Positions 7,124-16,161 of a stretch of DNA of 45,595 nt are shown here, piece after piece. A program made the position numbers and the translations under genes. Position 1 is the stretch's first letter. Each line of letters begins with the position of its first letter. This stretch comes from an uncultured Odoribacter sp. Lineage in GTDB: Bacteria > Bacteroidota > Bacteroidia > Bacteroidales > Marinifilaceae. The stretch spans positions 1 through 45,595 of the forward strand of contig CAJTSF010000018.1 of the NCBI GenBank assembly GCA_910578985.1. The letters are read 5' to 3'. A model generated the notes under the pieces. That model saw only the letters and a program-made list of their open reading frames with translations. It ran no database searches and was not told the DNA's origin.

Positions 7124-9211
7124 ATGAAGACAATCATTGCAGAAAAGCCCTCCGTGGCACGTGAAATCGCCCGCATCGTGGGCGCGACAAAGAGAGAGGA
7201 AGGATATTTCGAGGGAGGCGGTTATGCCGTGACATGGGCATTCGGACACCTCGTTCAGCTTGCCATGCCCGACGGCTACGGCGTGCGCGGATTTGTCCGT
7301 GACAACCTCCCGATTATTCCCGACACATTCACGCTCGTCCCCCGTCAGGTCAGGACGGAGAAAGGTTACAAGCCCGACAGCGGCGTGGTGTCGCAGATAA
7401 AAGTCATCAAAAGACTGTTCGACACAAGCGAACATATCATCGTGGCGACCGATGCCGGACGCGAGGGAGAGCTTATCTTCCGCTACCTCTACCACTATAC
7501 GGGTTGCACCACTCCTTTCGTGCGCCTGTGGATCAGCTCTCTCACCGACAAAGCTATCCGCGAGGGACTGCGGAAACTCGAAGACGGCAGCAAATACGAC
7601 AACCTCTACCTCGCCGCCAAAGCGCGGAGCGAATCCGACTGGCTCGTGGGCATCAACGGCACACAGGCGTTATCCATCGCCGCCGGACACGGCACGTATT
7701 CCGTGGGGCGGGTGCAGACACCAACGTTGGCTATGGTATGTGAACGCTACTGGGAGAACCGCCGCTTTACGTCCGAAGCATTCTGGCAGCTCCATATCGC
7801 AACGGACGGTTGCGACGGCGAAGTCGTGAAATTCTCATCCTCCGAGAAATGGAAAGAGAAAGAACCGGCGATGGAACTATATAATAAGGTAAAGGCGGCA
7901 GGTTGCGCCACTGTCACGAAAGCCGAGCGCAAGGAGAAGACGGAGGAAACTCCCTTGCTCTACGACCTGACCACGCTCCAGAAAGAAGCCAACGCCAAGC
8001 ACGGCTTCACGGCGGAACAGACGCTTGAAATCGCGCAGAAACTCTACGAAAAGAAGTTGATAACCTATCCGAGAACGGGAAGCCGCTACATCCCCGAAGA
8101 CGTGTTTGCCGAAATTCCCAAACTGCTCGCTTTCATCGGCACACAGCCCGAATGGAAAGACAAGGTGCGGGCAAAAGCCGCCCCGACACGCCGCAGCGTG
8201 GACGACGGCAAGGTGACAGACCACCATGCCCTGCTCGTCACGGGTGAGAAACCGCTCTTCCTCTCCAAAGAGGACAATACCATCTATCAGATGATTGCCG
8301 GGCGCATGGTCGAGGCATTCTCTGAGAAATGCGTCAAGGATGTGACCACTGTCACGGCGGAATGTGCCGGAGTGGAGTTTACCGTAAAAGGCAGCGTCGT
8401 GAAGCAAACCGGATGGCGTGCCGTCTATGGCGAGGAAAAAGAGGAAATTACCATCCCCGGCTGGCAGGAAGGCGACACGCTGACACCGAAAGGCTCGTCC
8501 ATTACCGAAGGAAAGACCAAACCCAAGCCGCTGCATACCGAAGCCACCCTGCTCTCGGCAATGGAAACGGCGGGCAAGGAAATTGAGGACGACGCACTGC
8601 GGCAGGCGATGAAGGACTGTGGCATCGGTACTCCCGCCACACGCGCCTCCATCATCGAAACGCTTTTCAAGCGCGGTTACATGGAACGCTGCAAGAAGTC
8701 GCTTGTTCCCACCGAAAAAGGACTTGCCCTCAATTCCGTCGTCAAGACGATGCGCATCGCCGATGTTGCCATGACGGGCGAATGGGAAAAGGAGCTGGCG
8801 CGTATCGAGCGCGGGGAACTGTCCGACGACACCTTCCGCAAGGAGATAGAGGCGTACACACGTGAGATAACCTCCGAACTGATCTCGTGCGACAAGCTCT
8901 TCGGCAGCCGTGACTCCGGCTGCGCGTGTCCCAAGTGTGGCACGGGCAGGATGCGGTTCTACGGCAAGGTGGTACGCTGCGACAACACGGAGTGCGGACT
9001 GCCCGTGTTCCGGCTGAAAGCGGGACGCACCCTGTCCGACGATGAAATCAAAGACCTGCTCACCGAAGGGCATACCAAGCTGCTCAAAGGGTTCAAGAGC
9101 AAACAGGGCAAGAGTTTCGATGCTGTTGTCGCCTTTGACGGGGAATATAACACGACTTTTGTGTTCCCGGAGGCTAAAAAGGACAAGAAATTTTCAGGAC
9201 GGAAGAAATAG
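7124..9211 (+). CDS. exc: Exc, type IA topoisomerase (topoisomerase III) needed for excision
   Basis: 695 aa, matching the Exc protein of CTnDOT. The N-terminal TOPRIM domain has IIAEKPSVAREIA (E7) and ATDAGREGELIFR (from 108). The catalytic tyrosine is Y315 in LITYPRTGSRYIPED. Later motifs include DHHALLVTG (around 366) and GIGTPATRASIIETL (around 505). A C-terminal zinc ribbon CACPKCGTG...CDNTECGLP is followed by a second repeat. Exc relaxes DNA in vitro and stimulates excision, although mutation of its catalytic Tyr is reported not to abolish that role. It is the last gene of the xis2c-xis2d-orf3-exc operon, and rteR follows immediately. Confidence 0.95.
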   Translation: MKTIIAEKPSVAREIARIVGATKREEGYFEGGGYAVTWAFGHLVQLAMPDGYGVRGFVRDNLPIIPDTFTLVPRQVRTEKGYKPDSGVVSQIKVIKRLFDTSEHIIVATDAGREGELIFRYLYHYTGCTTPFVRLWISSLTDKAIREGLRKLEDGSKYDNLYLAAKARSESDWLVGINGTQALSIAAGHGTYSVGRVQTPTLAMVCERYWENRRFTSEAFWQLHIATDGCDGEVVKFSSSEKWKEKEPAMELYNKVKAAGCATVTKAERKEKTEETPLLYDLTTLQKEANAKHGFTAEQTLEIAQKLYEKKLITYPRTGSRYIPEDVFAEIPKLLAFIGTQPEWKDKVRAKAAPTRRSVDDGKVTDHHALLVTGEKPLFLSKEDNTIYQMIAGRMVEAFSEKCVKDVTTVTAECAGVEFTVKGSVVKQTGWRAVYGEEKEEITIPGWQEGDTLTPKGSSITEGKTKPKPLHTEATLLSAMETAGKEIEDDALRQAMKDCGIGTPATRASIIETLFKRGYMERCKKSLVPTEKGLALNSVVKTMRIADVAMTGEWEKELARIERGELSDDTFRKEIEAYTREITSELISCDKLFGSRDSGCACPKCGTGRMRFYGKVVRCDNTECGLPVFRLKAGRTLSDDEIKDLLTEGHTKLLKGFKSKQGKSFDAVVAFDGEYNTTFVFPEAKKDKKFSGRKK

Positions 9212-9222
9212 TATTAACTTTG
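9192..9222 (+). promoter_or_regulatory. rteR promoter
   Basis: A perfect -7 box TAACTTTG at 9215-9222 is preceded by TTTC at 9192-9195 with exactly 19 bases between. This matches the Bacteroidales TTTG/N19/TAnnTTTG pattern with one mismatch. It overlaps the end of exc and predicts a start near 9229. Confidence 0.7.
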
Positions 9223-9228
9223 CCACTT

Positions 9229-9318
9229 GTTCAGAGTAATGAATTGTTCTTCGATACCGGATTACACTCATACTTTGGATTTAGTGGTGGCACTCGGAGG
9301 GATACCGAGTGCCTTTTT
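9229..9318 (+). ncRNA. rteR: RteR, small regulatory RNA that represses transfer
   Basis: A promoter at 9192-9222 and a terminator hairpin ending near 9318 define an RNA of about 90 nt directly downstream of exc. That is the place and size I recall for the CTnDOT small RNA RteR, which lowers tra operon mRNA and transfer. There is no credible coding sequence. The 3' third is a 9-bp terminator stem. The middle part TACTTTGGATTTAGTGG (9271-9287) lies just 5' of that stem and appears free to pair. It is complementary to a motif found before many start codons in this element (see findings). The transcript end and start need mapping. Confidence 0.75.
9289..9318 (+). terminator. rteR terminator
   Basis: A perfect 9-bp stem GGCACTCGG (9289-9297) with CCGAGTGCC (9305-9313), loop AGGGATA, followed at once by TTTTT and further T-rich sequence. 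It also separates the exc operon from the DUF1896-helicase operon. Confidence 0.85.
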
Positions 9319-9356
9319 CTTCCTTTTTCCAACCGATTATCCCGTTAATTATCAAT

Positions 9357-9373
9357 CCGCTAAATCCAAAGTA
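9357..9373 (+). promoter_or_regulatory. RteR-complementary leader motif at the DUF1896 start
   Basis: CCGCTAAATCCAAAGTA ends at the base before the ATG at 9374. It can pair without interruption with RteR 9271-9287 (one G-U). It lies 40 bases past the rteR terminator, so a read-through transcript would carry both strands of the pairing. Confidence 0.6.
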
Positions 9374-9826
9374 ATGAACAACAAGAAGAAAAACGAGGGT
9401 CAGACCGACTTTTCCTATTACGGTCTGTACCTGCTGGACTATCTCCGCACGAACAAGTTTGAACAGGCTGACGACACCGCTTTCATACGGGAACGGGCCG
9501 ACCGTGCCGCCGAAACGTATGAGAGGGCACGGCTTGAAGGCTATCCCGCCGATGGTGCGCAGGAACTGGCGATGGACACGCTGCTGCGCGGGCTGCATTA
9601 TTCCCGTTACGCCATCCTCCGCGAAGTCGTGGAAAACGAGTTTGCCGATGAAGTGCCGGAAGAGAAGCGTGAAGCCTTTGTCCTGAAACTGCTGCCGCTT
9701 GTCGGCAACGTGTTCTCCGTCTATGACCTCTCGGATGACAATTTCGCCCTGTCTTCCGATTACGACCTGCTCTACACGGAGCTGACGGGAGCAACCGTCC
9801 TTTACTTAGACGAATATGGCGTTTAA
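9374..9826 (+). CDS. DUF1896 family protein
   Basis: 150-aa soluble acidic protein; the ATG at 9374 was chosen because it follows the recurring leader motif, while the longer frame from 9227 would run back through the rteR terminator. FSYYGLYLLDYLRTNKFEQADDTAFIRERAD and the GATVLYLDEYGV end are typical of DUF1896, which in Bacteroidetes ICEs is found just before a giant helicase gene. It overlaps the next gene's ATG by 11 bases, indicating translational coupling. Function unknown; a partner or regulator of the helicase is the obvious idea, from context only. Confidence 0.85.
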   Translation: MNNKKKNEGQTDFSYYGLYLLDYLRTNKFEQADDTAFIRERADRAAETYERARLEGYPADGAQELAMDTLLRGLHYSRYAILREVVENEFADEVPEEKREAFVLKLLPLVGNVFSVYDLSDDNFALSSDYDLLYTELTGATVLYLDEYGV

Positions 9827-12800
9827 CCGCAAACAGAAACTGCGGGACAACATCGAGGCGATACGGACGGCATTCATCCTTGACAGGGAAAATAGGACAG
9901 CGACAACCGAAGAGCGTGCCATACTTCAAAGGTACTGCGGTTTCGGCGGTCTGAAATGTATCCTCAACCCTGCAAAGGAACTGACGGATGCCGTCCGGTG
10001 GGCGAAATCCGACCTCGAACTGTTCGCCCCGACGGTGGAGCTGCACAGGCTTATCCGTGAGAACAGCAAGGACGAAACAGAGTACAAGCGGTTTGTGGAT
10101 TCGCTGAAAGCGTCCGTGCTGACCGCTTTCTACACCCCCAAAGAGATAACCGACACCATCGCGGACGTGCTGGCAGATTACAGCGTCCGCCCCGCCCGTA
10201 TGCTCGAACCGTCGGCAGGTGTCGGCGTGTTCGTGGATTCCATGCTGCGGCACAGCCCCAATGCGGATGTGATGGCTTTCGAGAAGGATCTGCTCACGGG
10301 TACAATCTTGAGGCATCTCTATCCCGACCAGAAAATGCGCACCTGCGGTTTTGAGAAAATCGAAAGACCGTTCAACAATTATTTCGACTTGGCGGTGTCC
10401 AACATTCCGTTCGGTGACATTGCCGTGTTCGACGCGGAGTTTCAGCGGAGCGACTCTTTCGGCAGACGCTCCGCCCAGAAAACCATCCACAACTATTTCT
10501 TTCTCAAAGGACTGGATGCCGTGCGTGACGGCGGTATCGTGGCGTTCATCACCTCGCAAGGGGTATTGAATAGCACCAAGACCTCCGTGCGTAACGAGCT
10601 GTTCAGTCAGGCCAATCTGGTATCCGCGATACGCCTGCCCAACAACCTGTTCACGGACAACGCGGGCACGGAGGTGGGCAGTGACCTGATTGTCCTGCAA
10701 AAGAACCTCAGCAAGAAGGAAATGTCGCAGGACGAGCGGCTGATGACCGTGATACAGACGGACACGAAAACCGCCCTGACCGACAACGCCTATTTCATCC
10801 ACCACCCGGAACGCATCGTGCATACGATGGCGAAACTTGACACAGACCCCTACGGGAAGCCCGCTATGGTTTATCTGCACGAGGGCAAGGCAGCAGGCAT
10901 CGCCGGGGATTTGCGCCGTATGCTCGACGAGGATTTCCATTACAGGCTTGCCATGCGCTTGTATTCGGGTTCAATCCGGCAGGCAGGAACGGAAGAAAAA
11001 GTTGCCGTTCAAAATAAAGTAGAGCGTCCTGCCATAAAATTGGAAACAGTATCCTCGGCGCAGACGGTGGAAACTCCGACAGAAAAGCCGCAACCCGCAG
11101 ATGAAAAGCCGGAGATAGAACCGCGCCCGCAATATTCCGCAGGCGTGCAGCTCACCCTGCTTGACCTCTGGGGGATGACGGAAGAGGTCAGCCAACCGAA
11201 AACCTCCAAAAAGAAAAAGACGGTGAAAAAGGCAGTTACGGCAAAGTCCACTCCGCCCAAACCGAAAGTCACGGTTACACCGACAGCTCCAACTGCAAAA
11301 CCCGCAATGGAGAATAAGGAGGTGAAAGCGGAGAACACCGCCAAGCCTGCCGACCCGGACGACATCTATGCCACACTGGACTGGGATACCAATCCTCCCA
11401 TCAACGGTTTCTATGAAATGATGATGGGTTTGACGCCGGAGCGTAGGAAAGAACTTCGGGAACTGGCAAGGCAGCATAACGAGAAACAAGTGGCGGAAAA
11501 GACGGAAGTGAAAGCCGTGCCGGAAACTTCCCGTGAGCAGCCACGACAGGAGGAAACACAGCCGGAGGCAGTCGCCGCACCTGCCGTTACAGATACCCCA
11601 TCGGAAGCGGTGGGGACTTTCCTTTTCCCCGACATCGAAGCGGAAAAGCCGAAGGAGGAAGTCGTGGACCTTTCTCCGCGTGCCTACCACCGCACGCCGG
11701 AGATGCACCTGCGCGAAGGGTCGCTGGTGGCTGACCGGGGGCGTCATAACATCGGCTACCTGAAAGACATCACGCCATACGGGGCGACATTCCAGCCGCT
11801 CGACCTGAAAGGATACCAGAAGGAAAAGGCGTTGTTGTATGTGTCGCTGCGTGACGCCTACGAGCGTCTGTACCGTTATGAATCGCTCCGGCGCGAGGCA
11901 AATGTTCCGTGGCGAGAGCATCTGAATACCTGTTACGATGAGTTTGTCATGCGCTACGGCAACCTCAACGCCAAGCAGAACGTGAAGTTAGTGATGATGG
12001 ATGCGGGCGGGCGCGACATCCTTTCGCTGGAACGGATGGAAAACGGAAAGTTCGTCAAGGCGGACATCTTCGAGCATCCTGTTTCCTTCGCGGTGGAGAG
12101 CCATGCCAACGTAGGCTCTCCCGAAGAAGCCCTGTCTGCGTCGCTCAACAAATATGGTACGGTCAATCTCGACTATATGCGGGAGATAACCGACAGCACG
12201 GCGGAGGATTTGCTCACTGCCCTGCAAGGGCGCATCTACTACAATCCGCTCGTGACCGGTTACGAAATCAAAGACCGTTTCATCGCCGGAAATGTCATAG
12301 AGAAAGCGGAACGCATAGAGGCATGGATGGGTGACAATCCCGAAAATGAGCGTATGCCGGAGGTGAAGCAGGCGTTGGAGGCTCTGAAAGATGCCGAGCC
12401 GCAGCGCATCGCCTTCGAGGATCTGGACTTCAATTTCGGGGAACGCTGGATTCCGACGGGTGTCTATGCCGCCTACATGAGCCGGCTGTTCGACACGGAG
12501 GTGAAAATCGCCTATTCCGCAAGCATGGACGAGTTTTCGGTGGTGTGCGGCTACCGCACCATGAAAATCACGGACGAGTTTCTGGTGAAGGGGTATTACC
12601 GGAACTATGACGGTATGCACCTCCTAAAACACGCCCTGCACAACACCTGCCCTGACATGATGAAGTCCATCGGCAAGGACGAGCATGGCAACGACATCAA
12701 GATGCGCGACAGCGAGGGAATACAACTCGCCAACGCCAAGATTGACGAGATACGAAACGGCTTCTCCGAATGGCTCGAAGAGCAGTCGCCGCAGTTCAAG

Positions 12801-15632
12801 GAGCGGCTTGTGACGATGTATAACCGCAAGTTCAACTGTTTCGTGCGCCCGCGCTACGACGGCTCCCATCAGACCTTTCCCGACCTCAACCTGAAAGGGC
12901 TGGCAAGCCGGGGTATCAAGAGCGTCTATCCCTCACAGATGGATTGCGTCTGGATGTTGAAACAGAACGGCGGCGGAATTTGCGACCACGAGGTGGGAAC
13001 CGGTAAGACGCTGATAATGTGCATCGCCGCGCATGAGATGAAGCGTCTGAATTTGGCACACAAGCCGATGATTATCGGGCTGAAAGCCAACGTTGCGGAG
13101 ATTGCAGCCACCTATCAGGCGGCATATCCCAACGCACGTATTCTGTACGCTTCGGAGAAGGACTTTTCGACCGCCAACCGTGTGCGCTTCTTCAATAATA
13201 TAAAGAACAACGACTACGATTGCGTCATCATGTCGCACGACCAGTTCGGCAAGATACCGCAGTCGCCGGAATTGCAGCAGCGCATCCTGCAAGCAGAGCT
13301 TGACACGGTGGAGGAAAACCTCGAAGTGCTACGGCAGCAGGGAAAGAACGTGTCGCGGGCGATGCTGAAAGGATTGGAGAAGCGCAAGCACAACCTTGAA
13401 GCGAAGCTGGAGAAGGTGGAACACGCCATAAAGTCACGCACGGACGACGTGGTGGATTTCAAGCAGATGGGCATCGACCACATCTTCATAGATGAGAGCC
13501 ACCAGTTCAAGAATCTGACTTTCAACACGCGCCACGACCGTGTGGCGGGATTGGGAAACAGCGAGGGAAGCCAGAAGGCACTTAACATGCTCTTTGCCAT
13601 ACGCACCATACAGGAGCGCACAGGAAAAGACTTGGGTGCGACCTTCCTCTCCGGCACGACTATCAGCAACTCACTGACTGAATTGTACCTGCTGTTCAAG
13701 TACCTGCGCCCGAAGGAGCTGGAACGGCAGGACATAAGGTGTTTCGACGCTTGGGCGGCGATATTTGCCAAGAAGACGACGGATTTTGAATTTAACGTGA
13801 CGAACAATGTGGTCCAGAAGGAGCGTTTCCGCTACTTCATCAAAGTGCCGGAGCTTGCCGCCTTCTATAATGAAATCACGGACTACCGCACGGCGGAGGA
13901 TGTGGGCGTTGACCGTCCTGCCAAGAACGAGATACTGCACCATATACCGCCCACGCCGGAACAGGAGGACTTCATACAGAAACTGATGCAGTTCGCCAAG
14001 ACGGGCGATGCCACCTTGTTGGGCAGGCTGCCGCTTTCGGAAACGGAAGAAAAGGCGAAGATGCTCATCGCCACGGACTATGCCCGGAAAATGGCACTCG
14101 ACATGCGCATGATAGACCCGAATTACGAAGATCATCCCGACAACAAAGCGAGTCACTGTGCCAAGATGATCGCGGAGTATTATCAAAAATACGACGCCCA
14201 GAAAGGCACGCAGTTCGTTTTCTCTGATTTGGGGACATACCAGCCGGGCGACGGGTGGAACGTCTATTCGGAAATCAAGCGCAAACTGACGGAGGACTAC
14301 GGTATACCGCCAAGCGAGGTGCGCTTCATTCAGGAGTGCAAGACCGACAAGGCGCGGAAGGCGGTGATAGACGCCATGAACGCCGGGACGGTGCGTGTGC
14401 TGTTCGGCTCTACCTCTATGCTCGGAACGGGTGTGAACGCCCAGAAACGGTGTGTGGCTATCCATCATCTCGATACGCCGTGGCGACCGTCCGACTTGCA
14501 ACAGCGTGACGGACGCGGAGTTAGGGCAGGTAATGAGATTGCCAAACATTTCGCCGGGAACAACGTGGATGTAATCATCTACGCGGTGGAGAAGTCACTG
14601 GACAGCTACAAGTTCAACCTCCTGCACTGCAAGCAGACTTTCATAAGCCAGCTCAAAAGCGGTGCGATGGGTGCGCGTACCATCGACGAGGGGGCAATGG
14701 ACGAAAAATCGGGCATGAATTTCTCGGAATACATGGCGTTGCTCTCCGGCAATACCGACCTGTTGGACAAGGCGAAACTGGAAAAGCGGATCGCATCGCT
14801 CGAAGGGGAACGCAAGTCGTTCAACAAGGGCAAGCGTGATTCGGAGTTCAAGCTGGAGTCAAAGACCGGCGAGTTGCGCAACAACACGGCTTTCATAGAT
14901 GCCATGACGGAGGACTGGAACCGCTTCCTGTCGGTGGTGCAGACCGACAAGGAGGGCAACCGCCTTAATATAATAAAGGTGGACGGAGTGGATTCCGCCG
15001 ATGAGAAGGTCATCGGAAAGCGTTTGCAGGAGATAGCCAAGAATGCCACGACCGGAGGGTTGTACACGCAGGTCGGTGAACTTTACGGTTTTCCGATAAA
15101 GGTGGTGAGCGAAAGGATACTCAAAGAGGGATTGGAGTTCACCGACAACCGCTTCGTGGTCGAGGGGAACTACAAGTACACCTACAACAACGGGCATCTG
15201 GCGATGGCTGACCCGTTGGCCGCCGCCCGCAACTTCCTCAACGCGATGGAGAGGATACCCTCCATCATCGACCAGTACAAGGCGAAGAACGAGGTGCTGG
15301 AGATGGAGATACCGCAGTTACAGGAGATAGCGGGTAAGGTGTGGAAGAAGGAGGACGAGCTGAAGCAGTTGAAGTCCGAACTTGCCGCCCTTGACCGAAA
15401 AATTCAGCTGGAGCTTGCGCCACCCACGCCCGAAGTCGCAGAAAAGGAGAATGAAGGGCAACAGCTCAAGCCGGAAGCGGAAGATGTGAGGAACAGGCAG
15501 GCGCAATATCCCGAAAATGCACCGCCGCAGATACGCAGTCCGGCGGATAGTATCGTTGCCAACCATGTCATAATCGGGCGTCCGGGACTGTATGCCAAGG
15601 AGGAAACCCGGTCCAAAGGATTGAAAATATAA
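9816..15632 (+). CDS. Giant N6-adenine methylase-like/SNF2-like helicase fusion
   Basis: 1938 aa. The N-terminal part (about 100-330) is a class I SAM methyltransferase fold: LEPSAGVGVF near 130 is the SAM motif, and SNIPFG near 195 stands where adenine methylases have NPPF/Y, so the catalytic motif is altered. A low-complexity, Lys/Pro/Glu-rich linker follows (about 390-620). The helicase part has Walker A VGTGKT near 1060, DESH near 1226, SGTTISNS, and motif VI QQRDGRGVRAGN near 1562. A coiled coil fills about 1650-1870. Such proteins are carried by many Bacteroidetes ICEs and resemble DarB-like anti-restriction or DNA-processing proteins. No function is proven. It is intact and larger than any other gene here. 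Confidence 0.85.
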   Translation: MAFNRKQKLRDNIEAIRTAFILDRENRTATTEERAILQRYCGFGGLKCILNPAKELTDAVRWAKSDLELFAPTVELHRLIRENSKDETEYKRFVDSLKASVLTAFYTPKEITDTIADVLADYSVRPARMLEPSAGVGVFVDSMLRHSPNADVMAFEKDLLTGTILRHLYPDQKMRTCGFEKIERPFNNYFDLAVSNIPFGDIAVFDAEFQRSDSFGRRSAQKTIHNYFFLKGLDAVRDGGIVAFITSQGVLNSTKTSVRNELFSQANLVSAIRLPNNLFTDNAGTEVGSDLIVLQKNLSKKEMSQDERLMTVIQTDTKTALTDNAYFIHHPERIVHTMAKLDTDPYGKPAMVYLHEGKAAGIAGDLRRMLDEDFHYRLAMRLYSGSIRQAGTEEKVAVQNKVERPAIKLETVSSAQTVETPTEKPQPADEKPEIEPRPQYSAGVQLTLLDLWGMTEEVSQPKTSKKKKTVKKAVTAKSTPPKPKVTVTPTAPTAKPAMENKEVKAENTAKPADPDDIYATLDWDTNPPINGFYEMMMGLTPERRKELRELARQHNEKQVAEKTEVKAVPETSREQPRQEETQPEAVAAPAVTDTPSEAVGTFLFPDIEAEKPKEEVVDLSPRAYHRTPEMHLREGSLVADRGRHNIGYLKDITPYGATFQPLDLKGYQKEKALLYVSLRDAYERLYRYESLRREANVPWREHLNTCYDEFVMRYGNLNAKQNVKLVMMDAGGRDILSLERMENGKFVKADIFEHPVSFAVESHANVGSPEEALSASLNKYGTVNLDYMREITDSTAEDLLTALQGRIYYNPLVTGYEIKDRFIAGNVIEKAERIEAWMGDNPENERMPEVKQALEALKDAEPQRIAFEDLDFNFGERWIPTGVYAAYMSRLFDTEVKIAYSASMDEFSVVCGYRTMKITDEFLVKGYYRNYDGMHLLKHALHNTCPDMMKSIGKDEHGNDIKMRDSEGIQLANAKIDEIRNGFSEWLEEQSPQFKERLVTMYNRKFNCFVRPRYDGSHQTFPDLNLKGLASRGIKSVYPSQMDCVWMLKQNGGGICDHEVGTGKTLIMCIAAHEMKRLNLAHKPMIIGLKANVAEIAATYQAAYPNARILYASEKDFSTANRVRFFNNIKNNDYDCVIMSHDQFGKIPQSPELQQRILQAELDTVEENLEVLRQQGKNVSRAMLKGLEKRKHNLEAKLEKVEHAIKSRTDDVVDFKQMGIDHIFIDESHQFKNLTFNTRHDRVAGLGNSEGSQKALNMLFAIRTIQERTGKDLGATFLSGTTISNSLTELYLLFKYLRPKELERQDIRCFDAWAAIFAKKTTDFEFNVTNNVVQKERFRYFIKVPELAAFYNEITDYRTAEDVGVDRPAKNEILHHIPPTPEQEDFIQKLMQFAKTGDATLLGRLPLSETEEKAKMLIATDYARKMALDMRMIDPNYEDHPDNKASHCAKMIAEYYQKYDAQKGTQFVFSDLGTYQPGDGWNVYSEIKRKLTEDYGIPPSEVRFIQECKTDKARKAVIDAMNAGTVRVLFGSTSMLGTGVNAQKRCVAIHHLDTPWRPSDLQQRDGRGVRAGNEIAKHFAGNNVDVIIYAVEKSLDSYKFNLLHCKQTFISQLKSGAMGARTIDEGAMDEKSGMNFSEYMALLSGNTDLLDKAKLEKRIASLEGERKSFNKGKRDSEFKLESKTGELRNNTAFIDAMTEDWNRFLSVVQTDKEGNRLNIIKVDGVDSADEKVIGKRLQEIAKNATTGGLYTQVGELYGFPIKVVSERILKEGLEFTDNRFVVEGNYKYTYNNGHLAMADPLAAARNFLNAMERIPSIIDQYKAKNEVLEMEIPQLQEIAGKVWKKEDELKQLKSELAALDRKIQLELAPPTPEVAEKENEGQQLKPEAEDVRNRQAQYPENAPPQIRSPADSIVANHVIIGRPGLYAKEETRSKGLKI

Positions 15633-15655
15633 CCTAAGGAATTTTATCTGAAGTA

Positions 15656-15759
15656 TTAATAAGGGCTATCCCAAAAGGTCTAAAAGTAAATTTTATCCTT
15701 TCTGCAAGTATCTATAGGATGGCAACTGCATTTTTTTCTTTTTGGGCAGCCCTTATTAA
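15656..15759. mobile_element. 104-bp inverted-repeat insertion (MITE-like)
   Basis: TTAATAAGGGCTATCCCAAA (from 15656) and its near-complement ending CAGCCCTTATTAA (15759) form about 20-bp terminal inverted repeats with one small bulge. They enclose about 60 AT-rich bases with no ORF. The ends resemble those of insertion sequences that start GGGCTGTCCCAAAA, so a deleted IS or MITE is likely. It could also fold as a terminator for the helicase gene, since the second arm follows a T run. Confidence 0.5.
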
Positions 15760-16123
15760 AATTTATTCTTATTTTAGGTTATATACATTCATGTCCATTT
15801 ATGTAAAAAATTCCTGCTGACCTTGTTTATGTCTTGTCAGTCACCATTTGCAAAACCATATTTGACCCTCAAAGAGGCTGAATTTGATAAGTAACTTGCT
15901 ACATACTCATAATAAGGAGCTAAATAGAACACGAATGGGAAATACACAAATGCTAAACTAAAGAAGATATTGGCCAAAATAAACGCTATACCGAGAGAGA
16001 AACTTGATTTTTCAACTTCCTAAAACGGTGTTGTTCAAACATTTCTACTTATTTGTACTTGCCAGTTGAACCTACGCTTCCCTAATAAAATGTCTATGGT
16101 AAAAAGTTAAAAAATCCTCCCAC
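15760..16123. other. AT-rich spacer before the tet(Q) promoter
   Basis: About 360 bases between the MITE-like repeat and the tet(Q) promoter. I see no ORF with coding character, no tRNA-like fold and no convincing repeats. In CTnDOT-type elements this is the flank into which resistance cargo has been inserted in some relatives; none is inserted here. Confidence 0.4.
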
Positions 16124-16124
16124 T

Positions 16125-16155
16125 TTTGTTAGATATATTTTTTTGTGTAATTTTG
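16125..16155 (+). promoter_or_regulatory. Promoter of the tetQ-rteA-rteB operon
   Basis: A perfect -33 TTTG (16125-16128) and a perfect -7 TAATTTTG (16148-16155) are separated by 19 bases, the ideal Bacteroidales arrangement. The start is expected near 16162, giving an 80-nt leader to the GTG at 16242. Confidence 0.8.
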
Positions 16156-16161
16156 TAATCG

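Noticed and set aside
6119..7495. 458-aa minus-strand ORF, and similar long antisense frames at 7877-9073, 9483-10940 and 13671-14549
   Set aside because: They lie opposite well-supported genes (orf3, exc, the giant helicase) and read as Val/Leu/His/Arg-rich shadows of GC-rich coding DNA without any family motif.
9227..9373. Longer start for the DUF1896 gene
   Set aside because: The extension would translate the rteR terminator and T-tract; the ATG at 9374 follows the recurring leader motif and gives the normal family length.
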